A DNA stretch of 64,000 nucleotides from assembly GCA_949130495.1 (NCBI GenBank), contig CASBWL010000053.1, positions 1,488,001 through 1,552,000 of the forward strand. Direction: 5' to 3'. This DNA is from Sambucus nigra. Lineage: Eukaryota > Streptophyta > Magnoliopsida > Dipsacales > Adoxaceae. Position numbers and translations under genes: made by a program. Positions 11,511 to 23,488 of the stretch are shown one piece after another (position 1 is the first letter of the stretch; every line of letters begins with the position of its first letter). Under the pieces are notes generated by a model. The model was not told the DNA's origin and did no database searches. It worked only from the letters and a program-made list of their open reading frames with translations.

Positions 11511-14500
11511 AACTTCCCTCTTTGGGAAATTTCATCCCCAAAATTGTCAAGTCATCAATCCTTAAATTCCTGGGGTCCGTAAACTTTTATTTAAAGTCCT
11601 AGAAATTCTCTAAGACAATTCATCGAAAGTCACAGCACTTAGGTTACTAAATATTTAGCATGCAATATACTCTAATGTTCACTATTTCGTCAACCATGAC
11701 ACTACATAATCGACTTCGAGTCTCCACTTGCCTTATGATTAAGTACAAACCATTCTTAGAACTACTTATGCTAGTACCTAAGGCATACCAGCACCTCTAC
11801 GGGCTAACCCCTTTGTAGCGGTTAATTCTCACCCAAGGCAAATCGTAATACAAAGAACCGTTATATATATCACAAAAAAATCAATTCTGGCTTAGGAATG
11901 TACATCCCATTATTTCAAAAATTATCAAGATATCCTAACTATATAACTCGCATGAGCTCGCCGAGAACCACACTAATCTATTTTCTCACTCCTAGGAGGA
12001 ATAATCCCATCAAATCATTATTATACACCCGGTTAACGCCTTTCACAGTGTCACTCTGATGAACCTAACACTAACTTAGGCATCTCGTAATCACTAGAGT
12101 CTAACTCCAATCCACTCTCCGTGCCAAAGCAACATCGCGTGATAAGTGTTTCTCAATTTCAAACACTATACTGTATCCTCAAACCATCATCCCGCTCTTC
12201 GCAACCTGAGCCACTGACTGTCTAGATGTCCAGTCAAAAGTCCACTAGTCTAAAGGAGACTGATACTATGATCAAACCAAGTGGATGAAAGCATATCCAC
12301 CCGTACGTAAAACTTTATGTAATCATAAGAATACCCCAAATGGGCGCACCTACTTACCGAGCTGTATTAACCAAACTCGGTCCACCATGCTCTTTCGGGC
12401 CCAACCGCCCCGTACCGTAAGATGGCACCAATCTAAGTCACCACATAGGGGAGAATACTGATTCATAATTACCAAAATCGAAGGAAACACATTGATTCAT
12501 AGGGACAAGAAATGGTCCTGAGTAATTCCACCCATAGGCATCCGATTCTGACTTATGGAAGCAAACTTATACCGTGTAATTAAAGTTATACCACTCATTC
12601 TCAAAACTCTCACCGAACTCAACTTGTGTCCATATAACCTTGCCTGGGTCACTAGCCAAGACAAATCGAATACCAACCATTCATTCTCATAATAAGAACG
12701 AAATTTACAAATCGGTAGTCTTTTAGGAAGTCACTGGATGGATTCCCTCCTTGGGAGCAAGGCCCTACTTTTCACATCCTTGGCATAAATGAATCATTCA
12801 GATTAATGGACACCTCACGCTCTAGTCCTTCATCTTGTTCAATCTCTAGTGATGACATCACTAACGTAATATACCCAGGTTATTGTCTACTTTAACATAT
12901 CGTGATCGAAATCCTAAATTTCCATAGACAATCCATCGTTCAAGTAAGAAACTCACCTAGCTTTGTCATATGACCACACTATATTTCCATCAATTTACCT
13001 TTCCTTTCCTACCCATATGGAATTTTCATGATGACCACACTCCATCGTCATGGGCACCCTAAGGGTAACTAACATCAAACTTGGCTAAATCCTCTAACCC
13101 ATATCAACATGACAAGATGTGCCAACAACTAATCCTTACATTGCTAAGGTTAATCTAGAACACATTGTCGACACATTGATCTAATAATCTTCTTCTGATG
13201 CTACTTCACCTTAATTGTCATTTTCAAGTCTCCTTATGGCTTCATCACTCTAAGTCTCAAATACATCTCTAGTGCCTCCCGAAATCGAGTATCACCGAAC
13301 TCGTACTAGTCATGCCATTCATCTGAGTATCACTATAATAAGTATACAACTATCACCCTACCTTAGGGATTACATCACTCATCTGTGCCGATTTGAAAGC
13401 CATGCCTATCATGTATACTATATGACTGGCAATCTGGGACCATCACCTGACCCTCAACACCATCATTACAGGAATGTGACGGCCTTATCTTATCGAACAT
13501 AATTGGTCTCCTAAGAATACCCAATACATTTCATGCGAAGTCCCAAAACTCGACAAGCTTCATCGTCTATACTTTTATCATAATAGTTGCACTCTACAAA
13601 CGTTTCAATACCCACATTGATATTACTTGGTTCTCACAAAGACAGTAGTCTATGACCTTCTAGTGATAGTGAACCTTAATCCTCAAACCTCTCAAGACAT
13701 CACAACATTAGATATTTATCCTCGATGATGCCACACATAATTTGTCCTTGGGACCTCAACGTGCCTATGAACCACTCACACACTAGGATTACCTAGAACC
13801 TACCCATTACCACGGTGGCTAAAACGAGTTTCAACGCTTATATACTAATCTTACCTTTCCAAATGGCTATGACTATAAGACATGCACAAACTATAACCAA
13901 TACTACTACAGATTTTGGCAGGGTATATAACGTCACGTGAAGCCTATAAACCTCAGGGTCTGCCTTCACCCATCTCTGAATGACCATTCAACTATGGCAA
14001 CCAAAATTTGGCTCACTATGCTAAAATCATATCAAGTACCAACCCATGAGTCAACGGGACTATATAAATCTTGGTAGGATACGAACGTCGGGCATTGTCT
14101 ATAAATACCAAAGTTCATACCATGGACGCCGCACGAGATCGTATTCCTCCATGTCCCATTATAATCATGGTACTCCCACCCAAGTCCTCGATCGACGGAA
14201 CTAATATGTTCTTATAAAAAAAATTAATACTTATGAATGCTATTTAGTTATCTAATCTCCATACATGAGATACACAACCTTTACAACTAGGTTGCAGTGA
14301 ACACTACTCACTATTACCACTAAAAGGCTACTATCATCACACAAGTCATTTCACCCCAAATCTCACATAAGGGTTTACGGCATTGACACTAACATTCTAG
14401 AATTCTTCTTGTGTTCTCTAAATTTCCATCAATTGCGATATCACCCCAAGGACTGAATTTGATTGGTTACATATCGACGTTTATTACCCATAAGTGTCGT

Positions 14501-15214
14501 ACGTAAGGGTCATATATATACCTTTTAATCACCAATCGTTAGTGTCTAGTCGAAACACCCTAACCATCAATCTCTATTGTCGACTAGATGCAACTCCTGA
14601 CACTTGTCCAATGGGCATCATTTCATTCTATTGACATTTGGAATGATTCTTATGCCATTAAAGTTCAACACGATCACCTCACACTGATAGCTACGGTGTC
14701 ACCACAATTGTCTTACATGGACACCTGTAAATTACTACAATTCTAATAAAAAAATGGGAAAGCGATTTATGACAATTAACTTGATTGCGTGCCACTTAGT
14801 ACTAACTCACTTGTCGTTCTAACCTCTTTGAGTTTACCATCGAGGACACGCACTAAACTGTCATAAAATTATCGATACCGGCCCTACCCAATACTGACGT
14901 CCAAGATCCAATTACGACCTCACCACATCACTCCTAAATGGAACTTTGAACCTAGAGCACATATACTATTTACAATTTCCTCACCTGGATTTATGGGTTA
15001 TCCATGAGTCAACTCTATTCGACCCGAGCGCTAGGTGTGAAGTGAAATGGAACAACCTACGTAATGTTACTAATCCAGTTTTATTTTGTTTAACATTTCT
15101 CTTGTTTAGCATGAAGTTATAGTTTCAAAATAACTACGTGAGGGACCCATTGGGAGCACCAATAAGTCCAAGTAAATAGAGCTACTGACATAGAATAAAT
15201 AAAGTATACTTACC
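11511..15214 (-). mobile_element. Internal region of an ORF-less LTR element (LARD-like)
   Basis: About 3.7 kb between two homologous LTRs. Neither strand has a long open frame, and I recognise no gag or pol motif on the minus strand. The end next to the 3' LTR does keep a gypsy signature. Read on the minus strand it has a GGGGATGAAATTTC motif and a purine tract AAAGAGGGAAG just before TGTCATATCC. Long LTRs plus a non-coding interior fit a large retrotransposon derivative mobilised in trans. A very old, fully decayed autonomous gypsy element is the alternative. No clear primer site is seen at the other end (15180-15214). Confidence 0.6.
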
Positions 15215-18121
15215 TGTATAACGCCTTCAAAATGCGAACCCGCACCTAACCTATCATAACAAAGCGAGGGTGTGAGCCTATGTCTAGTGGGAATATGCAA
15301 AGAAGTATAGAAATGAATGGCAACACATATACTCACATGCTACAACCACATGCATGCGAAAATATGTTATGTATCTACATATGTATAAATTTGAAAATAC
15401 ATGTTCCAATGCATAACCATTTTACCTCCAAAAACCTTACTTGTCTAGATTAATTTACCTTAATCTCGTAAAAACTTCCTTTACTCAAACTTAGCATTTC
15501 TCACTTTATTAACACACCTGACTCAACACTTGAAACCATTACTTTTTATTTATCCGAACCCATTCCTTTATTGAAATTACCCTTTTTATTTTCATTCAAT
15601 ACACCTTAGTATTTTCGTCAAAATTCACCCTGCAGCACACTCAAGCATCTTGTAGAAAATACTCGTTTAATATTTGAAAATCCTTTTTCAATACATTCTT
15701 GTGTTAGATATGGGTTTAACCATTTAGGTTGCTTAACCACCAATTTACCCACTCTCTTTACCCTTTTCCTTATCTTATGGACATTAATAGATTTACGCAT
15801 TTACTTTTCTATTTCACATTTACCATAACATTTAATATATTCGTTCAAGTTAGGTTGTATTGACACATTTTACCACATAACCCATTTCTTGACATGTTCC
15901 AAATTTACTTTTTCTTTTCTCAAAATCTTCCTATAGTGCATACTTCCACGGGCTCCGCACCGCCATCTATGTACACCATATGCTCTGGCTAGCATTTTAG
16001 GGCTTTTCACATAAGGGCTCCGGGACCTTTTTTCTTTTATTCCAGTGTCAACCGAGTTCCTTTTTATGTGTTTTAACATTTTACAAATGTTTAGCTTACC
16101 CATTTTTCCTTTTTACCCGGTCGAAGCCAATAATTGAGACTTTATCGCCCTATCTTGTGTTACACTTAGAAAATTTGCCATTTCACGTCCTTTACACTTT
16201 AACCCTGAGTTTTGTTCGAAAAATCATTTTTGTTTAGGACCACTCTGTGTAACACCTACTCCAACATTTTTATTTCATAAAAATGTTCCAGTTTAAGTAC
16301 AATTACCATTTTAATCATTCGTTTCCAAAATCAGCCTTTACTCCATTTTCACAACTGTTAATTCCCCCAAAACACTGTTCAGTCATTCACATTAACTCCT
16401 TGAGTGTTTTAACCCTTTAACACCTTTTTACACTTATAGTAATATTATACTTAATTGGAAACACTTTTACTACTTTAATTCTTATTAATTTCCGTAACTG
16501 TCAATCCTTTACAACATTACTAAGTTACACACTAACTTTCCATATTTATCCACTAACACTTAATGAACAATTTTATCAATAGTTTCCCAAAACACATATT
16601 ACTTTGCTTTCTTCATTCAAGAAATCCATTTACATTTAAGACTACTTTTATGAGAAAATACCATTTCTTTTTATAAACACATGTAGTCTTATAATCTCAC
16701 ATTCATCATATCTTTTAGTCCCAATTTCACATCTCTGAAGACTAGAATTCTAACTTTTCTTATTTCACGTTTAAACTCAACGAAAATTTCTCTAAAATTG
16801 TTTAGACTTTCAATATCAAAATACTACCAGTTTATTTGCATGAAAAGATGGATTTTAAACCGAAAAATTCTACTACGTGGTTAAACACATATTTCATCAT
16901 GGGGAATCATTATAATTTCAAAATACATTTTAAGGCACAAATGACATTTTTATTCCTTCAATCTCAACAAATGTCTATTTCTCATAAAAGTTTTATTTTT
17001 CAATAACTTTGAAATATCATTATTCCACCAAATATTCCACCAAAATTACATCATTTACACACATTTTATTTCATAAAATATTTTTAATCAATATTTCTAG
17101 AAAATACACCATTTTCATAAAACAACTACTTTTACTTTTTCAAACCTTGATATATTTATTCATTTTTTTCATTTTCATCAAAATAACATTTATCAACATT
17201 TTATTCAATAAAAATGTTTATTATCTTCTACTCATTATTTACACCATTTAACTAAATACACCCTACTCAAATAGTCCAACTACAAGCCTACAATGCAAAC
17301 TAACATCTTACACTAAGAGTAAGATTTACTCGCCTCTAATTGTTCTAGTGGTGGTAGGAATGTTGTATAGGAGGTGAAACCCACACTTTCAAAGGTGTCC
17401 TCAAGGGGTTACCAAATAAATCCTCTAAAAGCTCCAAAATGCTCTTCTTCCAAGCTTCCATGCAAGACCCACTTCTACTTCCTTAAAACCCACTTCATCT
17501 TCTTTAAGAAATCCCCCAAATACCACACCAAATTTCATAGCTCTTCTTTGTTAATGGTAGAAATGGGTATAAGGAGTTTAAATGTGGTGTAGGAGTGGTT
17601 GTTTGTTGGTAGTGGAGGTGGAAGGCCACCCACATTCCTCTTTCTCTCTCTCTCCCTCTCTCTTTTTCCTTCTTCCATTTCCCCTAACACAATATATCCT
17701 TAAACAACCAAACAACACCTTATAAAACCTTCCTTAAGCCCAAAAGTCCTGTTTTACCCCTGCTGGACAGCGCACAAGGGCACTGAGATTAAAAATCTCG
17801 ACCAACGTCATTCGAATGACATCCCTATGGCGTTCAAACGACTCATACCATTTCGTCCCTTCGCTGGTTAGTAAAACCCTTCACGGAACCAGCTAGTGTA
17901 AATCAGTAGCACGTAGTTAGAAGCCATGCATCTCACGAACTATCTAGCGACCGTCACACTATTGTTCGAACGACAGTCCCATGTAATTTGAACGACCCTT
18001 TATGTTTTTCCTTTTTCTTTTTCTTTCCAATTTAATCCACGACTCTTCTATATTATATTCAATTCCTCCTCATATATAATCCATATATAATTTAATTAAT
18101 GTACACGAATAGGATATTACA
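15215..18121 (-). repeat. 5' LTR of the LARD-like element
   Basis: Partner of the split LTR (1-900 plus 10710-11510). On the minus strand it begins TGTAATATCC at 18121. It probably ends at 15215, where the plus strand reads TGTATAACGCC, the reverse of a common gypsy LTR terminus (GGCGTTATACA). The 18121 end is well supported by alignment, while the 15215 end is inferred from the terminal motif only because the partner copy runs off the window. Short minus-strand frames at 15106-16103 are not recognisable proteins. Confidence 0.65.
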
Positions 18122-19858
18122 GATACTTGTTTGATTGATTTTATTTTTCATACTCTACTTATGCTTCATGATATATATTTACTAGTGTTATGACATGTGT
18201 ATCTTTTGAATTTTTATTTTTCTTTCTTGTGTTATATTGAAAAAATACAAAAAGATTTTATTTTGTTAATTTTTTTTAACAATACAAATAGAGTTTTTGT
18301 TTTTGTGTATTTTAATTTTACACATTTGATGTGGCATATTGGTGTGTTTGAATCCAATTCACTCCGTACTTTCCATGTGGCTAGAACATTTGGTTATGAT
18401 TGTAGATACTTATATTGTTCTTAACTATGTTTTCATGGAGGTGTTTCAAACTTGATTGGCTTAATGGATTCGACTTTGTATATGCCTCCACACATATATG
18501 CACAAGATTTTTAAACGTTAACTTCACATGTATATTTGAGCTTTATGAGATGTTCTCCCATCAATTTTCTCATCTACATGTTTTGTGGTTATGGGGGGAT
18601 TTGTGCATGTAATAACCGTTGCCTATGACTTTATTTGATTAGTTTTTTAAAAAATATAAGGGTGCACGGGAAAGGACTACGAGAGGAGAAATCTCCTTTA
18701 TGGGAAAGTCACCGTTGGCAAGAGACTAATGAAAACATTAAAGTCAATAAAAACAAAAAAAAATTCCAAAAGGAGAAAACTTAGTTTAATGATTGATCTA
18801 TCAAAAGAAATAACTTCAAAAGAAAAGAAAAATATTCTTTATGTTTATCTTTTATGGGTGTTTAATTAAATATCTTTGGGTTTGAACAATGAATCCTAGT
18901 TATGTTTATTCTATCATGATGCTCTTGATTTGTAGAATCATCAATATTCTAGGCTTGTGTGAATTGTGCTTGTTTGTTCGTTGAACTTCACTTTATCTTG
19001 TCAGTTGAGGCTAAAGCTAAGTTTGATAAAGTTTTGTAGTCAATTAGAACTTCTTGAACATATTTGAGTGTTTGGTTTAAAATTCATTTGTATCTAGTTC
19101 ACGCCCACTCATTCCATCCCACATGTTTAGGCACATCGATACTATACTAGTGTGTAAGGCTTTATGTGTTTTGTATTGAGTTTTGTGGTTGATTATACCT
19201 ATATATGTGTGACGGATTTTTTAGGTATATTTTGCATATATTATGTATGGTATCGTGTTTTGACTCATTGCGGTTTATATTTATTCCATTTTTGTCACAT
19301 ACTTGATCATAGTTCAGATTATTTGTGCTTGAGTTATTTTGTCGTATTTGTAATATTTACATTTCTTTGAAAAAAATGATGAAAAGTTAAAAAAATAGTT
19401 GGTTTTGATGGCCTTTGAGATTATCATTACTTGTGAGTTATTTATATCTTTTGTGATGATATCCTCTTTTATACGTGATGCTTTGAAATTCATGCTTATG
19501 TTTCTACTCCTTTGTTTATTTCGGACAAAAAGGGGGAGACAAAATTAAGGGAGAGATTTTATAAGTTGGATTTATGGGGGAGAAAGCATTTACGAGTTTT
19601 TATTATCTATTTCAAACATTATGCGTCATGATATATTTCTTTGTCTCATGCGTGTAGGTATCTAAAGTGGAAATTTAGATACACTGGGTGAAGAAAAAGT
19701 TTCCCAAGGTAAGAATAAGTGGAGATTGAAGACACTGTCACTTATGCCATTCCATTTCTAGGGTTTGGGAAGGGCATTAGAATTTTTGTCATATAGGGAT
19801 AATTTTTGTAATTTAGGTTTCGGTTAGTTTCGTACCAGAATAGCCAAAGGGGGAAATT
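18122..19858 (+). mobile_element. 3' untranslated part of a plus-strand copia element, truncated by the LARD-like element
   Basis: No coding signature is present. The layout matches the 3' untranslated region of the copia element at the right edge. Both have an AAAAAGATTTTATTTTG-type run, a GGGAAAGGACTACGA / GGGGAAGGGCTACGA block, and purine-rich AAAAAGGGGGAGA tracts (here at 19528). Long 3' non-coding regions of this kind are typical of SIRE/Maximus copia elements. The upstream pol is missing because the LARD-like element inserted at 18121/18122, and the rest lies left of the window. Short plus-strand frames (18197-19370) are AT-rich noise. Confidence 0.6.
19843..19858 (+). other. Polypurine tract of the plus-strand copia element
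   Basis: CCAAAGGGGGAAAT directly precedes the LTR start TGTAAGAGC, the usual arrangement in SIRE-type copia elements. Confidence 0.7.
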
Positions 19859-20375
19859 TGTAAGAGCAAATATTTTATCTTAGGCTTTTTATTTGTTTTT
19901 ATTTGCACTTTGGCATATCCCATTACAAACCGACATGCTCCGACACTTCGAATTGAAATCCAACATCTCCAAGTTCAAGACACCTATACATTTCATAAAG
20001 GTATAAAGATTTTAGGAGTTTAAAATTATTCATTAGGTTATTTTGGATGTTAATTTTATGAAAAAACTGATGCTAGATTTTTTTAATATTCTAAAATAAA
20101 AAATTTTATTTTTTAACCCCATTCAAATGACATCATAATCTCGTTCGAATGAAATGGCCTTTTCGTTTGAAGTGCCGATTGATCTTACATCGAATGAACT
20201 ACTAACAAGGGCACACTGTTGGAATTCGTTAGAAGCCCATTAGAAGTTGGTTCTAACAAGATTGCTATCTCGTTCGAATGATTTACACTTTTCGTTCAAA
20301 TGAAATGGCATTCTCGTTCGAACGTCTTCGAATATTATTCGAACAAATTTACTGCCTTGAATTTCGTGTAAGGTC

Positions 20376-20383
20376 TATAAATA
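20376..20383 (+). promoter_or_regulatory. TATA box of the copia LTR
   Basis: TATAAATA stands 30-250 bp downstream of the TTCGAACGA-type palindrome cluster and upstream of the T-rich leader. This is the expected U3/R boundary layout. Transcription would start near 20410. Confidence 0.6.
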
Positions 20384-20450
20384 CTTGTTTTGAGTTCTTT
20401 TTTGGCGGTACTTTGGAAAAAACATAAACATAATATCTTTGCCAAAGTGT

Positions 20451-20582
20451 TTCCATCTTTTAGGTTTCCAAACACCTTTTATTTCCATTTTTTAGTTTTT
20501 TCCACCTTTTAGGTTTCCATCTTTTAGTTTTTCCATCTTTTAGGTCTTTCCATCTTTTAGGTTTTTCCATCTTTTAGGGTTC
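20451..20582 (+). repeat. Degenerate tandem repeat TTCCATCTTTTAGGTT in the copia leader
   Basis: Seven imperfect copies of a unit of about 17-26 bp built around TTCCATCTTTTAGGTT follow each other in the transcribed leader of the LTR. The last four are nearly identical, which indicates recent slippage. Confidence 0.85.
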
Positions 20583-21189
20583 CAAATAATTTACATCTCC
20601 CAATAGCTTTTGTGAATATTTTTGAAACCCTAGAAAGTTTTTTTTATCATGTATACACACTTGTGGAGATAGATATCTACATCTGAATTTTTGAATCTCA
20701 GGGATCACAACAGAAGAAGAAAGAAGGTTAAAGGCAGATCGATGGATATCGTGGGTGGACTGCCACATGTGGATAACTCTGGCCGATTTGTTTTCTTTAG
20801 AGGTTTTAAAGACATATCACATTATACTGGTGGGTGTATCAAGTAGTTTTTAAGTTTGTAGCCTTGTTAAACTCTCTAAAATGCTAATTAAGGGTCTTGC
20901 CTTGAAAGGGATCTTTCCTCAATATTTTTCTTCTCTGCATGCGTGATTTAAATCATTATATTTAGAACACATATTTACCTTCACACCTAATTTAATCAAA
21001 GAGTAAAATTTATTTATAATTGCATTTGTGTGTTTTTGACTTAAATTGATAAAAATACAAAAATAAAGTTTTTGTATGTAACCATCCTTGCCGAGCGTGT
21101 TCATACACGCTAACTAAGTGGTATCGGCATTCCACTTTTACACAACAAAATAAGATTCCCATCGTAGCAACCATAATTTCATCATAGAT

Positions 21190-21266
21190 TGTTATGTGGG
21201 TTGATTTGGTATAAATATTCCATATATTGTTGTGTGGGTTGATTTGGTGTAAATATTACATATTTA
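21190..21266 (+). repeat. Two-copy 38-bp tandem duplication
   Basis: A unit containing GTGTGGGTTGATTTGGTGTA is repeated with a period of 38 bp and a handful of substitutions. Confidence 0.85.
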
Positions 21267-21764
21267 CCCTTGTATTTTAGGCAGTTTTAGTACCCCGTGT
21301 ACAATAATTGAACCGCATTTATCTCATATTCATGCTATTGGCCCTATTTGACAAGTAAATCTTGCTTTGTGTATTTCTCATATGGTATCACTAGGTCACA
21401 GATGTATAAAACTCAAACAGGAACACAATAATGGCAACAATTAAAAAACAAATCAATTAAAGAGGGAAATGAGGTGAAGAGGATGAACAATAGGATATAA
21501 GTGGTTCGGCTGTGTCCTACGTCCACTATGCAGTCTGAATGGTCATTTTTACTATAAGTATGGCACTAATGGCATGTAAATACAACACTCAAGCTTTTAT
21601 CTCTCCTGGATATTTTGACAGAATTTTGCTAGTGTTGTGAATAATGCGATCCTTTCTCATGGAGAATATCAAGAGTATGTCTAGGACTTGGGGTATAGTG
21701 TACCCCCAAGAAGGTGTGGAATGTATATAGCCACTAAGGCTATGCCATATCTCATGTTGTAACA
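21190..21764 (-). repeat. Possible TAT-like LTR (solo or terminal)
   Basis: The block around 21488-21534 (ACAATAGGATATAAGTGG, then CCTACGTCCA and ATGCAG) matches the order of motifs in the TAT-1 LTR at 23154-23207. The right end TTGTAACA is followed by CTAGGCCCCCAAT, which reads as a purine tract on the minus strand. The left end TGTTATG is a guess from the terminal inverted repeat TGTTA/TAACA. No partner copy is present, so the ends are uncertain. Confidence 0.35.
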
Positions 21765-23072
21765 CTAGGCCCCCAATTTTTATAAATATTACTACAAAAT
21801 GTTAATTTCAATTTCCTTTTAAGAGATGCGGAAGCGAGATGGTTCAAAACAAACAAACACAAACAACAAATTTTAATTTCTTTTCAAATTAAAATTAAAC
21901 GAAAGGAAATTAATTTAAACACATACTTATGTTAATTTCACTTAAACACATTAATTCAAGTCCTAGAAATTTTCCTAAGTAATATTTTCAATTTAACCAA
22001 ATTAGGTAAAACCAATTTTAATAAATTAAATTAATGACAAGAATTAAATACACATAACCCAAAATTAATTTAGCACCAACTTAAACAAGCAGTGATATAA
22101 ACCAAATTTTATCTTTTTACCTAAGCATGCATTCTAGGTGGTTTTTTAAGATAAAATAAATAATGAATCACTACGCCGCGATGTACGAGGAAAAACCCAC
22201 AACGGGAAAAGACCTCGGACGACCCTAGCCTTAAGTCCACTAAGTATGATTTTACAATTACAAGACAGATGAATTACTTCCTCAACTCGAACCCTTTCAA
22301 GCCTTGACGCGTCTTCTTGTAAACACCTCCGCCTAGTCGACGACCCCGGGGCTCCACCGGAATCTTGGACTTCACCAATGAGACAATAGGTACACCGTCA
22401 ACCACATATGGTCTGTTTCACCATGTGAGAATGCCGCAGCAAAACAATTAACTTCTTCTGTGAGGGAGGTAGAAGTAAAACAGAACTTATCTTCTTCAAG
22501 GTGTAGATATAAATCGGTTCCAAAAACTCTAAGAAAAGTATATATATATATATATGGATGCTTGGAATATAGTAACCATGGGTGTAAAAATTGAAGTGTT
22601 TCAAAGATGTTCTTGAAAAATTAACACTCTCAACAATGAACTTTTTCTTGGAAAGATGAACTCTCAAAAACTCTCTCTTAGAGGTTGTAGGATATGAAAA
22701 AGTTTAAAAGAAGAATTTGGTTTCCACACTTAATTAATCAAGTAAAAAATTGGTGGGAAAAGGATTGGAGAAAGTGGGAAAAAACTGCCCAAATCTGCCA
22801 ATTAATTGTTGCCGCCAAATCTCGTTCGAACGAGATTTTTGTTCGAACGAAATCTCGTTCGAACGAAACTTCTAACGAAGTTCCAGTATATAAAAATTTG
22901 AACTTGTTATAAATATCATTCAAACAACCATCTCATTCGAACAAAGTTCTAGTGGCCAATATGGGAACTCGTTGGCAAACCTCGTTCGAACAACATTCTC
23001 GTTCGAACGACAATTTGAACGAACTTCTAAAAATTTGAAAATTGAGTTTTAGCCCAAAAACTTTATATAGTT
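21765..23072. other. Unassigned AT-rich sequence, probably more LTR-element debris
   Basis: No gene is recognisable. The part at 22140-22450 is GC-richer and resembles copia LTR leaders (AGGAAAAACCC, then ACGGGAAAAG). A short (TA)n lies near 22540. From 22808 to 23015 there is a dense cluster of TTCGAACGA palindromes. Its minus-strand context (TGGAACTTCGTTAGAAG) resembles the plus-strand copia LTR near 20220 (TTGGAATTCGTTAGAAG). It may be a minus-strand LTR of a related copia element that TAT-1 interrupted. Confidence 0.45.
22808..23015. repeat. Cluster of TTCGAACGA palindromes
   Basis: Six TTCGAAC cores and two degenerate ones occur in about 200 bp. The first (22821-22834) is the perfect 14-bp palindrome CTCGTTCGAACGAG. 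Similar clusters lie in the LARD-like LTRs and the plus-strand copia LTR. Confidence 0.9.
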
Positions 23073-23488
23073 TATGGTGAAAATTATTTGCAACACAAAT
23101 AGATGAGAGAAGAACAATCAACAAGTAAAGTAAGAAACATAAAATGCCAATCACACAATAGGAGATGTACGTGGTTCAGCAAGAATGCCTACGTCCATGG
23201 TGGTGCAGTCAATATTATTTCTATATACTCCAGGGAGTGTTTATAGAGAATACAGTGAGTGTCTTATGCCCCAGACCTAGGGTTTATTATATACATGTTT
23301 ATTTTCATGGAGTGGGGGTTTTGGACTCCCCCATGTTTTCCATCTTCTCCTGGAACACCTCTTTACGAGAACATGGGAGAAGACTCAGTCATAACCGAAT
23401 TGATGTTAAGATATAAAGGGTTTAGACTTTGGTCCGCTTCAATTGGGCTACTCATCCAGGCCCGTAATTCTAAATCCATGTACCCACA
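23073..23488 (-). repeat. 3' LTR of TAT-1
   Basis: Aligns end to end without length change with 33403-33818. On the minus strand it begins TGTGGGTAC. Its terminal TG is mutated on the other side (plus strand TATGG instead of TGTGG). Confidence 0.92.

Larger units (their letters stand above)
19859..21142 (+). repeat. 3' LTR of the plus-strand copia element
   Basis: The LTR starts TGTAAGAGC right after the purine tract. I place its end at the TTTTACA at 21142, which gives a 5-bp terminal inverted repeat (TGTAA/TTACA). That end is an inference because no second copy is in the window. The U3 part carries a cluster of TTCGAA-type palindromes (20123-20345), followed by a TATA box and a leader with short tandem repeats. 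Confidence 0.55.

Noticed and set aside
13272..13502. 76-codon ORF in the LARD-like interior
   Set aside because: It is the only frame of its size in 3.7 kb, has no motif, and lies on the strand opposite to the element.
21113..21124. TGGTATCGGCAT as a degenerate primer site after a shorter copia LTR
   Set aside because: The purine tract at 19843 marks this LTR as the 3' one, which has no primer site after it. The TTTTACA at 21142 is a better end.
21379..21392. TGGTATCACTAGG as an initiator tRNA-Met primer site
   Set aside because: Only the first seven bases match the primer complement and no LTR end precedes it.
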